Source: Trema orientale
Taxonomy: Eukaryota; Streptophyta; Magnoliopsida; Rosales; Cannabaceae
Direction of reading: 5' to 3'
DNA: 64,000 nucleotides
Assembly: GCA_002914845.1 (NCBI GenBank)
Contig: JXTC01000008.1
Span: 1,132,178 to 1,196,177, forward strand
Part shown: piece by piece, positions 58,862 through 64,000 of the stretch
Numbering within the stretch: position 1 is the stretch's first letter
Layout: each line of letters starts with the position of its first letter
Notes under the pieces: model-generated
What the model saw: only the letters and a program-made list of their open reading frames with translations
What the model was told of the DNA's origin: nothing
Databases searched by the model: none
Position numbers and translations under genes: made by a program

Positions 58862-59540
58862 CGCCTTCTTATTCTTTTTCATCTTCTGAAGGTAGTTTTC
58901 CTTCTGATACATCATGTCCTTATTCAAACTAGCAAATATTTTCTCGTAAGATCACCTTCCCCATGGATAATTAAAGAAATCCTTCTCATTCTCCACAAAA
59001 GAGAGCATATCCATCAGAATCTTGGTGCTTGACTCATGTGCCATCAAGAGCCCATCTACCAAGTAGCACAACCCTAACTTTCATACATCCTCCTTCTTCT
59101 CATAATTTAGAAATGCAACTTCTAATTCATTGGATCTCACATGACCTTCGTTATTCAGGTATGTCTCCCTGAGGCTCATGCTACTAGACATAGATTTGTA
59201 CTTTATAATATCCGGATCTTTGTCAAAGTTTAATGCTGTTATCAAGGCAAACTCAACAAGCCCAAATCTCAAGTTGCTATCCCCAATAAAAAACAGCAAC
59301 TCCGACAGATCTTTGGATTTCACCTTCCTCAATAATAGTTGGTGTAAACTGCATCTCCTAACGCTTGCATTAGAGGAGTAAGAAAAAATTGTTTAAATGG
59401 ATATTTTTTTGCCATCTCTAATAAATTATACTTCTCAAATCTCTCCTTAATCTTCGATATCATCGTTATTCCTTTTATAGTGACATTTCCAGGAAAGTGT
59501 TCATCAAAAGGTACAAAGAGCTTAAAATTTTTGTTCTACA
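58862..59540 (-). pseudogene. DUF1985 (ULP1-associated) domain protein relic
   Basis: On the minus strand, about 59475-59340 gives ISKIKERFEKYNLLEMAKKY and PFKQFFLTP. After a frame change, 59332-59081 gives LSELLFFIGDSNLRFGLVEF, then ALITALNF, and an ELEVAFLNYEKKEDV stretch that ends in a stop. It continues LGLCYLVDGLLMAHESSTKI, then FFNYPWGR, a stop, SYEKIFAS and LNKDMMYQKENYLQKMKKNK to about 58862. This order (FFxxG...RFGLxEFALxTGLNF...L.Y.V...L......FxxYPWGRxSYE) is the DUF1985 domain. This domain is found in plants mainly in MULE-borne genes with a C-terminal ULP1 SUMO protease. The ULP1 part is missing because the fragment ends at the joint with the transposase relic. It is not functional. 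Confidence 0.8.
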
Positions 59541-60901
59541 TTAAAGGAGAAGAGCAATTTAGACAAAATTTTCACAAATTTAACATATATTAAATACATC
59601 GAAAATGCGTCGAAACTTAGTCGAAATTCATCGAAATAGGTCGAAATGCAATTGAAAGTTAGACCCTTTTGATTTCGATGACCTTTCAATTGTCATCGAA
59701 AAATCCTATAGAAACTATCTCAAATAGCCAGGAGGTCGAAATACCCCATCAAAAAGTATCGAAAAACAGAGTATGTCGAAATAGAATCGAAAATTAATCG
59801 AAAGCTATCGAACAAAGTGTAACTACTAGCTACTAAAAAAAGGCACCAAAATATCATCAAAACAAAGTCGAACTAACATCGAAAGTTTATTTTAGCTAGT
59901 TTAAAATGTCATCGAAAAATGTATCGAAAATTCGGCATTGTTAATCGAAAGCACATTGAAATACCATCGGAAAAGATGTCGAAGTTCACATCATCATAAA
60001 GTTTTTTCACAATTATTTTTTAGCTATACTCATCGAAATGTGATCGAAATAACAACAAAATATATTGAAAATGCATCGAAACAGTATCGAAATAGAGTTG
60101 AAAATTATTTGTACAAAAATTTTAAAAATCACTATCTCATAAGTGAGAAATTATCCAACTAAATCAAAATATCAACCAAAAATTTCTAAATTGGCTTTAA
60201 CTGTATGCCATAAATTTAAAAAAATAAAATCCTCAAATCATATTTTGCTTACCTTCTTTTGCGGACTCATATTTCTCAACGTAATCCTCAATAGTGACTG
60301 GGATTCATAATTTACGGTAAGACGACACGACGGATTTTCGTCTATTTAGAGAAGGAGACGCAAGAGAGAGTTTTTGTCTTCCTCGGTTGCTCTTCGGATG
60401 ATAGGAGACAGCGGCTCTTCAGACGGCAGCAACGACGGAGATTGGAGACAAAGCAAGAGATTTCGGGAAGAGTTTCGGAGAGAAGTATGAGAGAGACTCC
60501 TTTGAAAGTGAGGCATATTTTCTCTTTGGTATTAGTAAGGGTATTTTCGTCTGCACATATATTTTTTAAATATTTTTAACTCGTGCATATGGGCCAAAAT
60601 AGGGGTATTAGGAAGTATATTTGACCTAATTTCTCTTAAAAAATTGAACTGATATAAAATAATGCACAATGTACAAAAAATAAATGAAAGAGACATAGAG
60701 TTGCAATACAAGGTTAAGGCCAATAAATGAAAGAGACATAGAGTTGTAATATAAGATTAAGGCCTATAACAGACTAAAGTTGAAAGCTCATTTATTTATT
60801 TATTTTTTTTGATGGACTAAAAGTTATAAGTTACAACACCAATAAAAAGAATAACAATTTGAAGGTAGATGTTATGAGTTACAATCCTACTAAGTCTGAA
60901 T

Positions 60902-61510
60902 GTTATTTATGTGTTATAAAATATTTATCTATTAGTCATTGAACTAAAGAGAAAGTCTCATTTTGGTCCTTAAAAGTGTCGTATTAGTTAATGTTATTTA
61001 TGTGTTATAAAATATTTATCTATTAGTCATTGAACTAAAGAGAAAGTCTCATTTTGATCCTTAAAAGTGTCATATTAGTTCTTAAACTATTAAAAATATT
61101 TCATTTTAGTCCTTTTTACTATACATTTTGTTTGATTATTAACAGAATAAGCACATGAGTTTTATGTCTCATTATGCATTAGTAATTTCTATAAAATATC
61201 ACATTTTGGATAATTCTACATTGCATTCTTATCTAATGTGCAACTAATTTTTATTTAGCCAATTATTTTTAAACTGATTCAATTCATATTTTAATCTCTT
61301 TGTATTACCGAAGTATGCTTTTGGATATGAAATAAGTACAACAAAATAGTAAAGATGTCTCATGTGCTTATTTTGTTAAGAATAAAATAAAACATAAAAC
61401 AAAAAAGACTAAAATGAAACTTTTTTAATAATTTAAGGACCACAATGACATAATTTGAAATTTAAAGATCAAAGTAGGACTTTTCTCATAATTTATGGAC
61501 CAAGAAGATC
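60902..61510. mobile_element. long-TIR (MULE-like) element with duplicated left arm
   Basis: The left arm (AGTCATTGAACTAAAGAGAA, TCATTTTGGTCCTTAAAAGT, TTCATTTTAGTCCTTTTTAC) pairs with the right arm. Read inward from 61510, the right arm is TTGGTCCATAAATTATGAG, GTCATTGTGGTCCTTAAA, TTTCATTTTAGTCTTTTTTG. The AAGCACATGAG word also appears inverted on each side of the centre. The first 91 bp of the left arm are tandemly duplicated (60902-60992 and 60993-61083). There is no coding frame. This C/T-poor, 'GGTCC'-rich arm style is common in plant non-autonomous MULEs. Confidence 0.6.
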
Positions 61511-62289
61511 ATTATCCAAAGAAATAGACCCATTCACTAAAAGAAGTGGCAAAAGCAACCACTGTAAAAACTCTTTGATAAATATTCATACCTTACTAAG
61601 GGTGCACAACGGTGTGTTGGGCAGGTTGAATATTTCTACTTTTTTTTTTTTGTTTTTTTGTTTTTTGTTTTTGCAGACACTTGTGGGTGGTTTATCGGCG
61701 AGTTGGATTTTTTATATTTTCAGTGCCTATACTATTTAAAGACTTAAAATCAATAATTAAAATATGAAATAATGTCTTATATGCTAAAAAAAAGTAAACT
61801 AAATCTTAGACACCTAAAATCAAATAAGAAGTAACAAAGTCCAATAAAATTTAATAAAATACAAATAGAAAGAAAAATAAACTTTTGAGACTTAAAAATT
61901 CATATTCCTAATTAAAAAAAAATGGTCAAATATCTTGCGCCTAATTTCCTCAATTAAACCATCCGTTCACTCATCATCTTTATTTGTGTTGTCATATTCT
62001 GTAAATGAATGGTAGGAATGAGATTTAGTTGTTCCATTTCCTTCTTATTTTTAAATTCATAATAAAAGTGTAACAAATGGAAAGAGAACAGAAAAGTATA
62101 ATTTATGTACCAATTCTTAATTAACAAGGGAAGCACTATAATATACCAATACCTATCAATGTGATTGAATTAAAAATCACTAACGCTTACTTTGAACTAC
62201 ACAATACATACTCTAAATTTATCATTATTTAATACATACGAAAGAATTAAAAACTTAGAATAATGTTTTAACTTTATTATTTACTTACT
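61511..62289. other. gene-free AT-rich DNA
   Basis: No gene or clear element was found. Short frames at 61455-61739 and 61954-62136 have no domain support. Confidence 0.5.
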
Positions 62290-62443
62290 GGGCGCGTCTA
62301 CAGTAGGGGCGTCCCTGCGTAGGGCCCTGTCTATACACCGTTTGATGGGAATCTGTGTATAAACAGATTCTTCATAGATTCTCATCAAACGGTGCATAAA
62401 GGGTGACCTTACGTAGGGGCGCTCCTACTGTAGCCCTCCCCTT
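62290..62443. mobile_element. GC-rich palindromic (foldback) MITE
   Basis: About 150 bp folds on itself. CTACAGTAGGGGCGTCCCTG on the left pairs with its counterpart on the right (AGGGGCGCTCCTACTGTAG). CACCGTTTGATGGGAATCTG pairs with GATTCTCATCAAACGGTG around a centre near 62367. The GC content contrasts sharply with the flanks. TTACTTA before and TTACTTT after may be a degraded duplication. It has no coding capacity. Confidence 0.82.
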
Positions 62444-62876
62444 ACTTTATTACCGATCTTTTTACCAAAAAAGAAAAAAAAATGGCAGGCAAGACTAGTT
62501 GAACTTGAACCCGCAAAAAGAAAGTGGAACCCACAACCAACCTACTCTTTTGGTGTGCTAAAACCCAATCCACTCGCTTTGCAGTTTTTTAAATGGGTGG
62601 TTTATTGCGCGTGGGCAATCGGTACAGATTGATTATTTTTTTTGTTCACCTTTACCTTATCCCTCAATTAACCTAACTAACTAGTTATCTCAAATATCTT
62701 TGAAATATTCAGATTTTGAAGAGTACTCTTCAAATGATAAAAATTTGTATTTTTTTAAATAGACTTTCCAAAATAGTATTTTTAAATAAAATGGGGATAT
62801 TTTTCAAAGTAATTAGACTATTCATGATTTATTAATTCTTTGAAATTTTACCACACAAAATCAAATTTCCTCTGAA
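62444..62876. other. short gene-free stretch between two elements
   Basis: AT-rich sequence without recognisable features; nothing supportable. Confidence 0.5.
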
Positions 62877-63924
62877 TTAAATGATGGGTTAATAGCATCA
62901 TTAGTCCCCAACCTATGATCATTTTGGCATATTGGTCCTCAACTTTTTTTTTGTGGTATTTAAGTCCTAAACGTTTATTTTTTTGGCACCATTGGTCCTT
63001 TTGGCATATTCCATCTAAGATTCCGTTAAAATTTATTTGAATGTGAGAAATTTTATACTATTGATCTTGAATTTTCAATTGTTTAACAATTCGGTCCATA
63101 ATTTTTTTTTTTTTTTAGTATTCATATTTCTGATTAACAATAATGCATTTATAAATCTTTCAGAAAATTAAAATTCAAAGACGGATATAAAACAAACAGT
63201 TCATTTAAAAACTAAATTCAAAAAAGAAAAAAATTATACTAATAAACCTTAATTTATATCAAACTATAGTAACTTTATGAATAAAAATAATTATCTTACC
63301 ATTTTTAAAACTAAAAAATTTTTGTATACAATCATACATGCTTTTACACTAGTCAAATTTGACTGAAAATTTACTACATCTATTAAATATTCATATAATT
63401 ATGAATGGTTATTCTAAAAAGTTTTGTATACAGTCATACATGCTTTTACACTAGTCAAATTTGACTGAAAATTTACTACATCCATTAAATATTCATGTAA
63501 TTATGAATGGTTATTCTAAAAAATTAATTAACTATTTACAGCAAATAAGCCTGAAAATTTTTATAGTTTTCCATTAAATGTTCATTTCTTTATGTAATTG
63601 TATCTGTCAATCTTTCGAAAAATTAATTTTTTAAAAGTTTAATTTTTTGAAAGATTGGCAGATGCAATATTGTTAATCAGAAATATGAATACCAAAAAAA
63701 AAATTATAGATCAAATTGTTAAACAATTGAAAACTCGAGATCAATGGTGTAAAATTTCTCATTCAAATAAATTTTAACGGAATCTTGGATGGAATATGCC
63801 AAAAGGACTAATGGTGCCAAAAAAACAAACGTTTAGGACTTAAATACCACAAAAAAAAGTTGAGGACTAATATGCCAAAAGATCATAGGTTGGGGACCAA
63901 TGGTGCCATTAACCCTTAAATGAT
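62877..63924. mobile_element. long-TIR MULE (non-autonomous) with perfect 9-bp duplication
   Basis: The element is 62886-63915 (1030 bp). Its 9-bp target duplication TTAAATGAT is at 62877-62885 and 63916-63924. Inverted arms of about 270-290 bp start GGGTTAATAGCATCATTAGT on the left and GGGTTAATGGCACCATTGGT inward from the right. They match closely through TTTTGGCATATTGGTCCTCA, AAATTTATTTGAATG and beyond. The middle contains a 102-bp tandem duplication and no reading frame. Duplication size and arm length identify it as Mutator-like. Confidence 0.93.
63323..63530 (+). repeat. 102-bp tandem duplication inside the long-TIR MULE
   Basis: TGTATACAATCATACATGCT at 63323 and TGTATACAGTCATACATGCT at 63425 start two near-identical units. 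Both run through GTCAAATTTGACTGAAAATT and AATTATGAATGGTTATTCTA. The few differences suggest a fairly recent duplication. Confidence 0.9.
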
Positions 63925-64000
63925 ATTATGGAAAAAAAAAACCCAAACAAACATTTGCATGGTTTGAATTGGTATGTGCGAACTCAACTGCAAATTTTAG

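Larger units (their letters stand above)
55471..60635. mobile_element. decayed MULE carrying a transposase N-terminus and an antisense DUF1985 gene
   Basis: The terminal inverted repeats match. The left end starts GAGAAATTAAGTAATATA and has CTAATACTCCTATTTTAGCC. Read inward from 60635, the right end is GAGAAATTAGGTCAAATATA followed by CTAATACCCCTATTTTGGCC. Flanking TTAAAA on both sides may be part of the 9-bp duplication. Inside the ends are long arms rich in TTCGA words (left, 55940-56150) and their complement TCGAA (right, 59580-60110). Between them are a plus-strand MULE transposase relic and a minus-strand DUF1985 relic. MULEs that carry ULP1-type genes are known in plants (Kaonashi-type); DUF1985 commonly precedes a ULP1 protease domain. 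No ULP1 catalytic triad is present here. A solo LTR has split the transposase. Confidence 0.82.

Noticed and set aside
59178-59381. Plus-strand frame opposite the DUF1985 relic
   Set aside because: The minus strand carries the recognisable domain; the plus frame is its shadow.

Overview
The window is nuclear DNA from a flowering plant, very probably a eudicot. It is AT-rich, its genes have many exons with GT..AG introns, and it carries plant-type hAT, Mutator-like (MULE), Ty1/copia, Ty3/gypsy and LINE remnants with many MITEs. I cannot name the species. A run of 13 N's at 16116-16128 marks a small assembly gap.

Three host genes are well supported by spliced reading frames. (1) A monofunctional homoserine dehydrogenase lies on the minus strand (exons 1-8 between 5690 and 1887). 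Its C-terminal exon or exons lie beyond the left edge. (2) A FAR1-RELATED SEQUENCE gene, closest in my recollection to Arabidopsis FRS3, lies on the plus strand (21028-30227, 5 coding exons, 880 aa). It is a domesticated MULE transposase used as a transcription factor. (3) A DUF639-family membrane protein lies on the plus strand (40317-53836, 11 exons, 811 aa). All exon phases join without a break. The three genes have no evident functional link; they are ordinary neighbours in a repeat-rich region.

Layout. 1-1676: 3' part of a hAT transposon that appears to sit in the last visible intron of the dehydrogenase gene. 1887-5690: dehydrogenase. 5850-20000: gene-free, with a composite hAT-like element, a long-TIR element, a 500-bp inverted repeat flanked by TA microsatellite, a MITE, a 165-bp tandem duplication, a LINE RNase H relic and a MULE transposase relic. 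20165-30227: the FRS gene, whose last intron was enlarged by a gag-only copia element with intact target-site duplication. 30230-39800: intergenic repeats, including a deleted gypsy element, a hAT MITE with a perfect 8-bp duplication and a 40-bp minisatellite. 40317-53836: the DUF639 gene, with a MITE and an LTR-plus-primer-binding-site fragment in introns. 55471-60635: a decayed MULE that carries both a transposase N-terminus and, on the opposite strand, a DUF1985 (ULP1-associated) gene, and is split by a 1.55-kb solo LTR. 60900-64000: two more long-TIR elements, one with a perfect 9-bp duplication, and a palindromic MITE.

The most interesting items are the DUF1985-carrying MULE with its nested solo LTR, the TTCGA-rich arms it shares in style with two other loci, the hAT master/derivative pair, the TA-microsatellite-bounded inverted repeat, and the FRS gene (itself a tamed MULE transposase) in a window where MULE relics are unusually frequent. 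I saw no tRNA, rRNA or CRISPR array.
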